Below, in pieces: positions 9,558 to 18,152 of a stretch of 64,000 bases of DNA (positions are counted from its first letter, which is position 1; every line of letters starts with the position of its first letter). Below the pieces are notes generated by a model, which was not told where the DNA came from, did not search any database, and worked only from the letters and a program-made list of their open reading frames with translations. This stretch comes from Oligoflexia bacterium. Lineage in GTDB: Bacteria; Bdellovibrionota; UBA1018. The translations under genes were made by a program, and so were the position numbers. The DNA is taken from the NCBI GenBank assembly GCA_903895855.1, contig CAITVN010000224.1, positions 50,341 through 114,340 of the forward strand. The letters are read 5' to 3'.

Positions 9558-9950
9558 TCAAATTTTAGTTAACTCGAGGCCGATGACCGGTGCCATCGCC
9601 TTGAAACACTTATCCAAACTCCAAAGTTCGACACCGTGTTCTTTTGCGAGCGTAGCGATCAAGCAATCGACGGTAGAAAGGGTAATACCCTTTTTTCGAC
9701 ACTTGAAATAATTGAAGGCACTCAGACCCCAAAGTCGGTCTGTGACGTCAAGGAATTCAAATCCTAAAAATGCATCCCAGAGCTTGTGAAATTCCTCTTC
9801 AGTCCGAGCGCCCTGACAAACCTCAACCTGAATAGGTTTTACGACATAGAGTAATTCGTTTCGCAAAATCAAACGCCTTAAGTTAAGGCATTCTTTATTT
9901 CGCGGATTGGCGGCGGCAATCCACACCGAACTATCGACGAGAATGGCCAT
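9558..9950 (-). CDS. vapC: VapC-type PIN-domain ribonuclease toxin
   Basis: A 130-residue PIN domain with the acidic set expected for a metal-dependent RNase: Asp6 (ILVDSSVW), Glu43 (QVEVCQG), Asp95 (STVDCLIA) and Asp113 (SLDKCF). VapC toxins cut tRNA or rRNA when freed from VapB. The ATG overlaps the antitoxin gene by 20 nt, so the pair is translationally coupled. Length is normal for the family. High confidence as a VapC; its RNA target cannot be read from sequence. Confidence 0.9.
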   Translation of the reverse strand: MAILVDSSVWIAAANPRNKECLNLRRLILRNELLYVVKPIQVEVCQGARTEEEFHKLWDAFLGFEFLDVTDRLWGLSAFNYFKCRKKGITLSTVDCLIATLAKEHGVELWSLDKCFKAMAPVIGLELTKI

Positions 9951-10140
9951 TTTTTGGCCTCATGTCGGAATGTTTGGCATCAAAAAAATCGGTTCCCAAG
10001 AGATCGGCCATCGAGTGACGCCTCACCTGCGCTATGTACGCATCGAGTGATTTATCGAGAAGCTCTCTGAGTGTGGAAGACTCACCTAATTTTTTAGCCA
10101 AAGCGACTTTTCTATCATCGAGCTCTACTGAAGTTTTCAT
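9931..10140 (-). CDS. vapB: VapB-family antitoxin
   Basis: Starting at ATG 10140 (GAGG 7 nt upstream) the protein is 69 residues; an upstream in-frame start would add 12 unlikely residues. The N-terminus MKTSVELDDRKVALAKKL is the short ribbon-helix-helix of VapB_antitoxin (pfam09957-like), and the C-terminal tail (~40-69) would wrap the PIN toxin. VapB represses its own promoter, and a palindrome lies 29 nt upstream of the start. Confidence 0.85.
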   Translation of the reverse strand: MKTSVELDDRKVALAKKLGESSTLRELLDKSLDAYIAQVRRHSMADLLGTDFFDAKHSDMRPKNGHSRR

Positions 10141-10168
10141 ACATGCCTCATCGAATTGAAAATCAAAC

Positions 10169-10183
10169 GATATCAATGATATC
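10169..10183. promoter_or_regulatory. Palindrome upstream of vapBC, likely VapB operator
   Basis: GATATC-AAT-GATATC, a perfect 6-bp inverted (also direct) repeat 29 nt before the vapB start in an AT-rich promoter region. VapBC complexes usually bind such repeats to repress their operon. Confidence 0.6.
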
Positions 10184-10242
10184 TAAAATAGACAATTTTA
10201 TAGTATCAGACATCCTAAACCTTGTCAACTCGACCCAAAAAC

Positions 10243-10905
10243 TCAGGCTAGAGCCACAACTTCGCGCACTAGGCTCTCAATTCCTTCAAAAATTTCGAAT
10301 AAATAAGCATCCTCAATCATATACGCCGGGGTACTCACCACTCGATTTTTGCTATCAACTACCGCCTGATTCACCGCGCACACCACATGCTCATGCCCCA
10401 AGGCCTCTACGGCTGTCGCCGCTTCGCCGGCCCCACCCAAGGTCAACTTCAGCCCCGCGTTTCTTAGCGCAAGCGCCACAATAACAGGGGCAATGCAAAC
10501 CGCCCCTATCGGCTTTTTTGAATGATGGGCGATCTCAATTGAACGCTCTAAAACGGGATGCACCTTGCCCTTCACCCCATCAAAAGCAAACGTGCACAGG
10601 TTCTTTGCGGCTCCAAACCCTCCTGGCAAAATCAATCCATTGAAACGATCCATGTTTAATTCAGAAAGCGGGCTGATCTGCCCTCTTGCGATCCTGGCGG
10701 CTTCAACCATTTGGTTTCGCACTTCACCTGCGACCGGTTTCTTATGTAGACAATCCATCACGTGAAACTGATTTTCGTTGGGTGCAAAAATCGACACTTC
10801 AACGGGATGCTTACTCAAAGCCCACAAAACAGCAACACTCTCTCGAATTTCGCTGCCATCGAGATAACCAGAACCACAAAGCACAACCGCAATTTTTTTC
10901 TTCAT
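10243..10905 (-). CDS. elbB: ElbB-like DJ-1/PfpI superfamily glyoxalase
   Basis: A 220-residue protein with the ElbB pattern: VVLCGSGYLDGSEIRESV at the start, GLILPGGFGAAKNL in the middle and the nucleophile-elbow Cys in PIGAVCIAPV. ElbB (isoprenoid biosynthesis protein with amidotransferase-like domain) belongs to the class I glutamine amidotransferase-like fold and has weak glyoxalase activity in E. coli. Length matches the family. It stands alone, between vapBC and a secreted protein gene. Confidence 0.88.
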   Translation of the reverse strand: MKKKIAVVLCGSGYLDGSEIRESVAVLWALSKHPVEVSIFAPNENQFHVMDCLHKKPVAGEVRNQMVEAARIARGQISPLSELNMDRFNGLILPGGFGAAKNLCTFAFDGVKGKVHPVLERSIEIAHHSKKPIGAVCIAPVIVALALRNAGLKLTLGGAGEAATAVEALGHEHVVCAVNQAVVDSKNRVVSTPAYMIEDAYLFEIFEGIESLVREVVALA

Positions 10906-10956
10906 AGGTAAGTCAAAATATACCGATTACCTGTCTAAATAAAGTCTAATCACGCA

Positions 10957-11739
10957 TCATTTTGCGACTTGAAACACTCGATTGATGGCTTTTCCGTTCA
11001 TGCTTCTCACGTGCGCAAGATAGTGCCCCGGAGGCAACCGACCGAGGTTCAACTCTCGACTAAATGGCCTAATGTATTGAGCGCAAAAGACTCCACTTTT
11101 GATGTTCAAAACAGGCAAAATAACAAAAACATCATCGACCCTCTCGATTCGAATCTCGTCGGTTAACTCAGAGCACGAATTTGTCAAAATGCCATTCAAA
11201 GTTACCTTCACTTCATCCAAACCGTTAATCATGTCGCTCACCATGGCATTCGATGTTGCCGCATAAGGCTGGGTATCAATACTCAGCGTGGTGGCAACTG
11301 CAACGCTCAGCATTCGAATACCCACTTGCCCCGCCGGCTTCTGGTATTTTACGATATAATCGCCTGCAGATAGCCTACCCAATGAAACCTCTGTCGTGTA
11401 GGGAACCTGAAACTTCATGTGTGCGGGCAAAATGGCCTCTTCTACACAAAGCTTATCAGCCTTCTTTCTGGCGTACTGTCGTAGCGTGATCACAGCCGAC
11501 GAAAGAGGATCTCTTTCTACTTTGGTCGGCCCCACTTCGTAGCAGAAATTCGGAAGACTTCCGTGCAAAACGAATAAGACCTCATCATTGTCATCAAACC
11601 CCACCCGTGGGGCCATGCCCACAACCGCCGGAACCTCAATCAAATCATCCGAGGCGAAAACACTCGAAACAAAATTAAAAAGACCCGAAAATAAAATTAG
11701 AAACAATAATACCCGAATTTTCCTACGGTGCGTGCGCAT
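10957..11739 (-). CDS. Exported protein with two repeated beta-rich domains, unknown family
   Basis: The start at ATG 11739 is chosen because a perfect AAGGAGG lies 8 nt upstream; this gives 260 residues. A signal peptide (VLLFLILFSGLFNFV, cleavage near VFASD) precedes two similar halves, each with a Cys-containing NFCYEVG / NSCSELT strand, a conserved V-ERDPLSS / IRIERVDD segment and a closing EVSLGRLSAGDYIVKY / ELNLGRLPPGHYLAHV. The internal duplication suggests two Ig-like beta-sandwiches. Function unknown; likely periplasmic. Confidence 0.7.
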   Translation of the reverse strand: MRTHRRKIRVLLFLILFSGLFNFVSSVFASDDLIEVPAVVGMAPRVGFDDNDEVLFVLHGSLPNFCYEVGPTKVERDPLSSAVITLRQYARKKADKLCVEEAILPAHMKFQVPYTTEVSLGRLSAGDYIVKYQKPAGQVGIRMLSVAVATTLSIDTQPYAATSNAMVSDMINGLDEVKVTLNGILTNSCSELTDEIRIERVDDVFVILPVLNIKSGVFCAQYIRPFSRELNLGRLPPGHYLAHVRSMNGKAINRVFQVAK

Positions 11740-11788
11740 AAAAATTCCTCCTTGATAAACCAAAGAAGAGCATATCGCATGCCAATAC

Positions 11789-13327
11789 TCAGCAGCCTGA
11801 TTTACCCGCACTCGCCATGGCCTTCGGAAGGCGAATACTGACTTTTGTGCCTTCCATTTCGGTCGAATCAATCAAAATTTGGCCACCGATGTTTTGAATA
11901 ATTTTATAAGAGCTCACGAGCCCTAGCCCGGTTCCTACCCCAATTTCTTTGGTAGTGAAAAACGGTTTAAAGAGATTACTCATGTTTTGCTTTGAAATAC
12001 CACAACCAGAATCACTCACCTCAAGAAGCCAAAATTTTTCAGCCTCTGAATTGCCAGTTTCGACAAACTGATCGACATGAATGGCAATAAAATGATCGGT
12101 GAGCTTACCCCTCTTTTTAGCTGAGTCGATGGCGTGAACTGAATTGACCAGCAAGTTCAACAGAACCTGGTTAAACGACTCGGGTGCGCTAGGCCCCCAA
12201 AAAGAGAGCTCGTTAACTTGACAGTGACTTCGGGGGGTTTCTTTTAACAACCCAGACAAATTCAATTGAATCTTTGATTTTCTGAGTTCGTAACCCAAAA
12301 GGTCTGTCACTTCGCAAACAACCTTAGTCAAAGAAACGGGTTCTTTTCCGACGGCCGACGAACCTCGAGAAAGGTTCAAGAGAGCCTTAATCAACTGAGT
12401 GACCCGATCAATTTGGGCAACAATGATGTCGGCACTTTTCTTTACTCCATCGCCTGAATTAGCGAGCATCGAAAGGTACTCAGCTCGACCTCGAATCACA
12501 CCCAAGGGTGTTCCGATTTCATGCGCGAGACTTGACGAAAGTAACCCCACCGAGGCCAGACGATCTTGGACCAAAACCTGAGCCTCAAGCTCTTTTCTCT
12601 TCGAAATATCTCGAAACGTAGTCACTAACGCCTTCGCGCCTCGGTACTGCAAATCCTGAGTACTCACCTCGAGAAAAAATCGCCTCGAATCAGACTTTCT
12701 CAAAAACTCTGACTCTTTCACTTCAGAAGGGTGCTCTAAACATTCTCGCACCGTGACGGCAAGTCGCTCATCACAGATTTCAAAAAGCCCGTGGCGAATC
12801 AATTCACTTTCTTTACCGAAAATTCGAGCGGCCGATGGATTACCCGTCAGAATAACTCCCTCTTTCGTATGAACGACCATGCCCTCTCGACTCGAATCAA
12901 GCAGGCGCCTAAACCCCTCTTCTCGTTCTCTCAGCTCCTCAAGAATCTTGGCTTGATGCAACGAATAGCGAATAGATCGTTCAAGCAAGTGCTCGCTCAA
13001 CTGAACTTTAACTAAATAATCGGCGGCTCCACTTTTCATGGCTCGCAAATCGATTTCATGATCGCCGTAGCCGGTCATCAATATCACTGGGGCACGGCAG
13101 TCTTTTTTATAAGCTTCGTGTAAAAACTCAAGACCATCACGCAGCCCCAAACGATAGTCAACCAAGTAAACGTCGTGGGCTCGTTGAGATACCTTCTCAA
13201 TCGCCTCATCAAAGTTACCGGTCCAGTCGAGACTGAAACCATCACCCAAATTCTGAAAAAGCGCACGAATAATGACGAAATCGTCTTCTTGATCATCTAC
13301 CAGTAGTACTCTTATTGGTGAATTCAT
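11789..13327 (-). CDS. REC-PAS histidine kinase (hybrid)
   Basis: Domain order in 512 residues: receiver (1-~120, phosphoacceptor Asp57 in YLVDYRLG, acidic pair DD at 11-12), PAS (~135-250, with PAC-like TFRDISKRKELE), HisKA with the phosphoacceptor His in SLAHEIGTPLGVIRG (~270), and HATPase with N-box LLNLLVNSVHAI and G-box VSDSGCGIS / GTGLGLVSSYKI. No membrane segment, so cytosolic. It overlaps the upstream receiver gene by 4 nt (ATGA). Together with the other kinase and receiver it forms one phosphorelay cassette. An N-terminal receiver on a kinase usually means it is itself controlled by another kinase, here plausibly the PAS kinase at 13795-14877. Confidence 0.9.
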   Translation of the reverse strand: MNSPIRVLLVDDQEDDFVIIRALFQNLGDGFSLDWTGNFDEAIEKVSQRAHDVYLVDYRLGLRDGLEFLHEAYKKDCRAPVILMTGYGDHEIDLRAMKSGAADYLVKVQLSEHLLERSIRYSLHQAKILEELREREEGFRRLLDSSREGMVVHTKEGVILTGNPSAARIFGKESELIRHGLFEICDERLAVTVRECLEHPSEVKESEFLRKSDSRRFFLEVSTQDLQYRGAKALVTTFRDISKRKELEAQVLVQDRLASVGLLSSSLAHEIGTPLGVIRGRAEYLSMLANSGDGVKKSADIIVAQIDRVTQLIKALLNLSRGSSAVGKEPVSLTKVVCEVTDLLGYELRKSKIQLNLSGLLKETPRSHCQVNELSFWGPSAPESFNQVLLNLLVNSVHAIDSAKKRGKLTDHFIAIHVDQFVETGNSEAEKFWLLEVSDSGCGISKQNMSNLFKPFFTTKEIGVGTGLGLVSSYKIIQNIGGQILIDSTEMEGTKVSIRLPKAMASAGKSGC

Positions 13328-13791
13328 TTAGGTAGATTCACAATCTGAAACCAATAGCGACTCAGGTCTTTCGCAACAGCTACGAGGCTTTCAAAATTTG
13401 TCGGTTTTGTAATAAATGAATTCACGCCAAGATCATAAGTCTTGACGATATCTTCTTCGGCCTTAGATGTCGTCAACACAACCACCGGGATCGAACGAAG
13501 GTGGGTCGACTGCTTAATTTCTCTGAGTGCCTCGCGACCATCTTTTCGTGGCATATTCAAATCAAGCAAAACCAGCCGAGGGCGCGGCAAACCCAATTGA
13601 GAAGAAAACTTGCCCGATTGTTGAAGGTAATCCATCAACTCTTGTCCATCGCTCACAAAATGAACCGCATGCCGAAAATCACAGATTTGCAACGCCTCTC
13701 GCAGCATCATTCTATCGTCTTCATCATCATCTGCCACCAAGATGATCGGCAACTCAGCTGCACTTCTAGCCAAAACCATAGTCAATTCCAT
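13324..13791 (-). CDS. Single-domain response regulator (Rcp1/CheY-like)
   Basis: A 155-residue stand-alone receiver: acidic cluster DDDEDD at 21-26, phosphoacceptor Asp77 in LVLLDLNMP, Thr switch in VVLTTSK and the conserved Lys in FITKPTNF. The long loop before the Asp (QQSGKFSSQLGLPRP) is typical of Rcp1-type regulators that pair with phytochrome-like kinases. Encoded 3 nt after the PAS kinase and overlapping the REC-PAS kinase by 4 nt, so it is the likely shuttle between them. Confidence 0.9.
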   Translation of the reverse strand: MELTMVLARSAAELPIILVADDDEDDRMMLREALQICDFRHAVHFVSDGQELMDYLQQSGKFSSQLGLPRPRLVLLDLNMPRKDGREALREIKQSTHLRSIPVVVLTTSKAEEDIVKTYDLGVNSFITKPTNFESLVAVAKDLSRYWFQIVNLPK

Positions 13792-13794
13792 CTC

Positions 13795-14877
13795 TCAATA
13801 AGCAATCGGCAGGGTTACAATAAACTCTGCGCCTTTTCCCGGCTCGCTCACAGCCGTTATTTCACCAGAATGCCTTTCAGCAATGCGTCGACACACTGCC
13901 AGACCGATACCGGTACCTTCAAACTCATCTCTGCCATGAAGTCTTTGAAAAATGGTAAAAATTCGATCTAAGTACTTTAGGTCAAAACCGATACCATTGT
14001 CTTTAAAAGAAAGCCTCACCGCTCGGCTATCAACAGTGCCGCTTATCTCGATTTTTGGCACCACACCTGGACTTCGAAATTTAATCGAATTTGAAATGAG
14101 ATTTTGAAACAATTGTCGCATCTGGGTGGCATCGACCGCTGCCTTCGGTAACTCGGCAATCGAAATTTCAGCCTGTGCTCTCTCTACACCAAACTCAAGA
14201 TCAATGACGACGTCTCTTGCAAGGGCCGTGAGGTCGGTCAGGGTGAACGGCTTCGCTTGAGTGACAATTCTTGAATAAGTGAGTAAGTCATCAATCAGCG
14301 TCTGCATTCGATAAGTAGACTTCGTCATGCGCTCGAGATAATCTTGCACATCGGGCGGTAGCAATGCCCACGCTTTTACCTTGATTCGGTCAGAAAACGC
14401 TAAAATCTTTCTGAGTGGTTCTTGCAAATCATGAGCTGCAATTGACGCAAAATCTTGAAGTTCTCGATTACTGACCTCAAGGCGCTTAGAATAGTCTCGC
14501 AAAATCTCTTCGACTTGCTTTCGATTAGTAATTTCGAAGCGAATTGAAATGTACTCATTGGGGCGACCACTTTTACCCACTAGTGGTACGATGGTTGTGT
14601 GCACCCAGTACTCGTTGCCGTTTTTCGACCGATTCTTGATCTCGCCGGCCCAAACCTGACCCGCTGATATGGTCTTCCAAAGATTTCTAAAAAATTCTGC
14701 ATCGTGAAAACCTGATTTGAGTAAGCGGTGATTTCGCCCAATCAACTCTTCTCGCGAGTATCCAGAAATTTCACAAAATTTATCGTTAGCAAATAGAATA
14801 TTACCCGCTTGATCGGTCGACGCCACAATGGCCGATTGATCAAGTGCGTATCTGATTTGCTCAAGTTGCTCTTTCAC
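13795..14877 (-). CDS. PAS histidine kinase
   Basis: A cytosolic 360-residue kinase: one PAS/PAC domain (residues ~1-125; ILFANDKFCEISGYSREEL, then FEITNRKQVEE), HisKA with phytochrome-style motif IAAHDLQEPLRKI (His ~148) and a complete HATPase (NLISNSIKF, DNGIGFD, GTGIGLAV). The PAS resembles those that bind flavin or heme, but no diagnostic ligand residue (such as NCRFLQ Cys) is present. It overlaps dusC by 4 nt and is followed directly by its receiver gene. Confidence 0.9.
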   Translation of the reverse strand: MKEQLEQIRYALDQSAIVASTDQAGNILFANDKFCEISGYSREELIGRNHRLLKSGFHDAEFFRNLWKTISAGQVWAGEIKNRSKNGNEYWVHTTIVPLVGKSGRPNEYISIRFEITNRKQVEEILRDYSKRLEVSNRELQDFASIAAHDLQEPLRKILAFSDRIKVKAWALLPPDVQDYLERMTKSTYRMQTLIDDLLTYSRIVTQAKPFTLTDLTALARDVVIDLEFGVERAQAEISIAELPKAAVDATQMRQLFQNLISNSIKFRSPGVVPKIEISGTVDSRAVRLSFKDNGIGFDLKYLDRIFTIFQRLHGRDEFEGTGIGLAVCRRIAERHSGEITAVSEPGKGAEFIVTLPIAY

Positions 14878-15944
14878 TCAGGTGACTCCAAAATTCTCTC
14901 TATTTCAGCCAAGTTATTCGCACGCTTAACCAAAGAAATCCAGGGGTATGGATTTCGAATTTCAAGATACCGAATCCAGTGCTTAAACCGCGACACAAAA
15001 TACCGTTCAGCGTCGCCTCCTAACCAGACACTTTGGTGCGGATTTGCCTCTACCGCGATTTTCCATGACCTGAGCAAACCTAGCCAGTATTGAGCCCGAG
15101 CTTGCGGTTCAACTTGAGCCAACCTGAACCCATCAGAAGCTAGAGTGACTGCCGACTTTCGGTACTTGCGGTACAAGACAAAAGCCTCGGGATTCGCGAG
15201 AGCACTGCGCCCGAGCATGAAGGCATCGCACCCCGAAAGCTTCTCACAACTGACCAAATCTTCAACTGACCACAGGTCGCCGTTTGCCAGTATAGGTACT
15301 TTGATGAATTCACGAATCGCAGCAATGGGGTTCCAATCAACCCCGGGTTGGTACATTTGCATTCGAGTTCTCGCATGAATGGTCAGCCAATCGGCGCCAG
15401 CATCAACCGCCTGACTTGCGTTTTGAGGCAATAACTCAGCACTGTCCCAACCCAAGCGCAATTTCGCACTGACTTTGACACTTGATCCGACGGCCCGCTT
15501 CACTGCGCCTACTATTTCACCAATACGCTCAGGCGATTTCAGTAAACTCGCCCCCCCATCGTGCCTGTTCACAACAGGTGCGGGGCATCCGAAGTTCAAA
15601 TCGATCGCATGAGCTCCGAGTTCAGCCGCATTGGCCGCTGTTTCAGCTAGCGGCCCAGATTTACCCCCGAGCAACTGTAAAACGACCGGAGTGCCGTCAA
15701 CGGTCTTTCCGCCATTGTGCAACTCGGGCATGTGCTTCACTAAAGTCTTTGAACGATGCGCATTATCGGTCACACGCAAATACTCAGTCACCATGAAATC
15801 AGGTTTTGCCACCGGCGCAAAGAAACTTCGAAAGAGCGGGTCAGTGACCCCCTCCATCGGTGCAAAAGCGAACGTTCCCGGCCTGATTTCGATCATGGCC
15901 ATGCCATAGCTGATTTTTAGGTAAGTTGCCACACTCACCATCAC
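14874..15944 (-). CDS. dusC: tRNA-dihydrouridine synthase, DusC-like
   Basis: An FMN-dependent TIM-barrel that reduces uridine in the tRNA D-loop. Motifs: FAPMEGVTDPLFRSFF, TPVVLQLLGG, DLNFGCPAPVVNRHDGGASLL (catalytic Cys), SAKLRLGWDS, LTIHARTR and PILANGDLWS, then GCDAFMLGRSALANP. The MEGV start and the LRLGWDS motif favour the DusC (U16) branch over DusA/B. GTG 15944 overlaps the upstream stop by 4 nt; ATG 15902 or 15896 would trim ~15 residues ahead of the barrel and are equally plausible. Confidence 0.85.
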   Translation of the reverse strand: MMVSVATYLKISYGMAMIEIRPGTFAFAPMEGVTDPLFRSFFAPVAKPDFMVTEYLRVTDNAHRSKTLVKHMPELHNGGKTVDGTPVVLQLLGGKSGPLAETAANAAELGAHAIDLNFGCPAPVVNRHDGGASLLKSPERIGEIVGAVKRAVGSSVKVSAKLRLGWDSAELLPQNASQAVDAGADWLTIHARTRMQMYQPGVDWNPIAAIREFIKVPILANGDLWSVEDLVSCEKLSGCDAFMLGRSALANPEAFVLYRKYRKSAVTLASDGFRLAQVEPQARAQYWLGLLRSWKIAVEANPHQSVWLGGDAERYFVSRFKHWIRYLEIRNPYPWISLVKRANNLAEIERILESPE

Positions 15945-16753
15945 CAGCTGTGAACCAGTGAAAGATACACGGGAAGCCCACGGTACCCCGCTTCATATCC
16001 GAGCGAGAAGTACTGCATTTCGACAACGATTTCGAATTGCCGACTGAGCGACCAGTAGGCGTTCAGGCCCAAGGGAAACCTGATTCGGCTAGCCGCCTGA
16101 GAAGCTTCACCCAGTGCGTCTCGCGGCACAGCCCCCAGATACCTAGCCTGATTTTCTCCAACCTCTTGCATCACGGTGACGACCGGCTTGAGGGCAATCG
16201 CAGAGTTGATTTGAAAGATAAAAGCAGTATCGAGTCCGATAGTCCGGCCAAAACTATTCTTAAGAGATCTTTTAATTTCTGAATGAATGAAAAGGGTTTC
16301 TTCAATAGCGAAGCTGTCTGAGAAACGCTTTCTTGCCGTCACCGTCAGCGCGGGTCGCCAGTTAAATCCCTTCTCGCGTGATTTCACAGATCCCAAAAGC
16401 GCAAGGCCTAAACTAACCCATTGCGACTCGTCAAAAGCGACGAGGTAGCGGGCCTCGAACGGAATCGGAATCCAAACTAACGTGAGCCGCGAGCTAAATC
16501 CTTGCTCCCAATACAGTGGATAAATGGTTGAATTGGGTTCATAGTCGAACGCGTGGCCGAAGATCAAATGCCACTGCGACACCCCCTCGGGTAGTGTCGC
16601 TCGACGTAAAATCGCTTGTTGCGGCAGATCCTTCAACTGAGGTGACGAGGTGCAGGCCGATATGAAAAACTCAAGACTCACGAGACTCATTAAAACCAGG
16701 CGCGCTGACGGCAATAAAAGGTTTCGTGATGGTGTCAACTTTTTCAGACGCAT
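15941..16753 (-). CDS. Putative outer-membrane-associated lipoprotein
   Basis: A 270-residue exported protein: basic N-terminus, hydrophobic segment VLMSLVSLEFFISAC ending in a lipobox Cys, then alternating aromatic/hydrophobic strands (RLTLVWIPIPFEARYLVAF, FEIVVEMQYFSLGYEAG) that look like a small beta-barrel or beta-sandwich. Family not recognised. It is the first gene of a five-gene minus-strand unit with dusC and the phosphorelay genes (overlap 4 nt). Its ATG overlaps the ATG of the divergent PagL-like gene by 2 bp. Confidence 0.6.
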   Translation of the reverse strand: MRLKKLTPSRNLLLPSARLVLMSLVSLEFFISACTSSPQLKDLPQQAILRRATLPEGVSQWHLIFGHAFDYEPNSTIYPLYWEQGFSSRLTLVWIPIPFEARYLVAFDESQWVSLGLALLGSVKSREKGFNWRPALTVTARKRFSDSFAIEETLFIHSEIKRSLKNSFGRTIGLDTAFIFQINSAIALKPVVTVMQEVGENQARYLGAVPRDALGEASQAASRIRFPLGLNAYWSLSRQFEIVVEMQYFSLGYEAGYRGLPVYLSLVHSW

Positions 16754-17381
16754 GATAGGCCTTTTTATCTCTTTGCAAAAAAACGGTCATCCATGGCCGA
16801 TACTGTCAGCGACCTGGGCCCTGGGGTTTTGCTGCACTTGCTTACTCGGTCATGCGACTGAACCCCCAAAAAATAGTGTCGCCATTTTCACTGGCCCCGG
16901 AAGCACGACACAAATGATAGACATTGTCAGAATACGAAAACTAGACCTAGAGCCCCGATGGTTCGTCGGAACCTCTTACACAAGGTCACTTTTGAGAGAT
17001 CCCGAAAAATTATCTCTCGAACTCGAAGTCTCGTTAGGTAAACACTTGCAATCAACGCCTTCTTATTCAGTGGCCTCAGCCGTCATGATACGCTGGCTCG
17101 CCACTCCCTGGAGCAACATCATGGCCGGAAGCGTGTCGCTGGGTAATGGCCTGTCTTATGCTACAGACATTCCTGAGATTGAATCAGCGTATCTCTCAAA
17201 AAATTCGCGTCTACTCTACCACCTCGTTTTTGAATTCACGTTTGGTTTAGAACCCCGCAAATCCGACTCAACCTATGAGGCTTTACTGAGGTTGCACCAC
17301 CGCTCTGGCTTTTTTGGTCTATTCGATGGCGTCGTAGGAGGGTCAGATTTCTTGTGCCTAGGTTTGCGTCGAAAATTTTGA
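16752..17381 (+). CDS. PagL-like acyloxyacyl hydrolase (lipid A 3-O-deacylase) candidate
   Basis: The C-terminus LRLHHRSGFFGL...GSDFLCLGLRRKF follows the PagL pattern (R-x-x-H-x-S catalytic pair, then a final strand ending in Phe, as in outer-membrane barrels). An N-terminal hydrophobic stretch with cleavage after GHA supports export. ATG 16752 is the first start compatible with the divergent neighbour; a TTG nearer the signal peptide is possible. It would trim the 3-position acyl chain of lipid A in the outer membrane. The family match rests on the C-terminal motif only. Confidence 0.55.
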   Translation: MIGLFISLQKNGHPWPILSATWALGFCCTCLLGHATEPPKNSVAIFTGPGSTTQMIDIVRIRKLDLEPRWFVGTSYTRSLLRDPEKLSLELEVSLGKHLQSTPSYSVASAVMIRWLATPWSNIMAGSVSLGNGLSYATDIPEIESAYLSKNSRLLYHLVFEFTFGLEPRKSDSTYEALLRLHHRSGFFGLFDGVVGGSDFLCLGLRRKF

Positions 17382-17417
17382 AAACTCTGACAATATTGTC
17401 GTCTTTTTTGCCAGTTT

Positions 17418-18074
17418 TTAACCGCTGATGTGCAAATTATTTTCGACACTCGTTACACCCGGAGCGCTCCACGCTGCCCATTTCGCATCATTGAGATCAG
17501 TGAATGAGTGCACCTCGCCTGACAAAATAACTTTGGTTCCTTTCACCTCAACGGCAATGCGCCGAGCTTCTCGATCGGCCTCTCTCCTAAATGCCTCCTC
17601 GATTTTTTTCTTAACGACATCAGGTTGAATCACTTTTGATTTGATACTGATGTGATTCGAAATACCCCGAACACCAGTCAAACCTCGAACACAACTCTCG
17701 GCTGCCGTTCTTTGATAATCCCACTCAACTTGTCCGGTCAATTCAACCCACCCATTCTCGACACGGGCTCGAACCCACTCGTCCGGCACCTGCACGCTCC
17801 ACTTAAACTGACCAACAATTGCCTTGGCAAGGTCGCTGTCATCTTTTTTGCTCGATCCTGGTAGGCTCACTTCGATTTTTTCAACCACGGCCCGAACGCC
17901 CGCGACCCGCTGAGTGGCTCGCTCGGCTGCCGATTTTTCAGCATAACTGGGCACCGCTCCTGAAAGTGTAACGATACCACCCGAGACCGAAACCCCAATG
18001 GCTTCGGCCGATAGGCTGGGGTCAAATTTCAATTCTTGCATGACGTCTGTTTGAATTTGTGAATCTGTTTTCAT
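17418..18074 (-). CDS. Triple BON-domain protein
   Basis: A 218-residue protein made of three BON domains (~1-67, ~78-144, ~150-218), each with the V-x-G-x-V-x-L-x-G-x-V core (GIVTLSGAV, GWVELTGQV, TKVILSGEV). BON domains bind phospholipid or peptidoglycan and are typical of OsmY-like stress proteins, but here no signal peptide is present, so it is probably cytosolic like the small BON proteins of soil proteobacteria. Preceded by a good GAGG-type site and an isolated position between PagL-like and HD-GYP genes. Confidence 0.88.
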   Translation of the reverse strand: MKTDSQIQTDVMQELKFDPSLSAEAIGVSVSGGIVTLSGAVPSYAEKSAAERATQRVAGVRAVVEKIEVSLPGSSKKDDSDLAKAIVGQFKWSVQVPDEWVRARVENGWVELTGQVEWDYQRTAAESCVRGLTGVRGISNHISIKSKVIQPDVVKKKIEEAFRREADREARRIAVEVKGTKVILSGEVHSFTDLNDAKWAAWSAPGVTSVENNLHISG

Positions 18075-18152
18075 GTGATTTTTCCTCTTAGATAGCGTAA
18101 AAGTGCATTAAACATGCCGAAAACTAAGAGTCGAGTTTTGCTTCGTAAGAGA

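Noticed and set aside
17391..17402. Palindrome GACAATATTGTC followed by T-rich sequence as a terminator
   Set aside because: As RNA it would form only a 5-bp stem with almost no loop, so it is not a viable intrinsic terminator.
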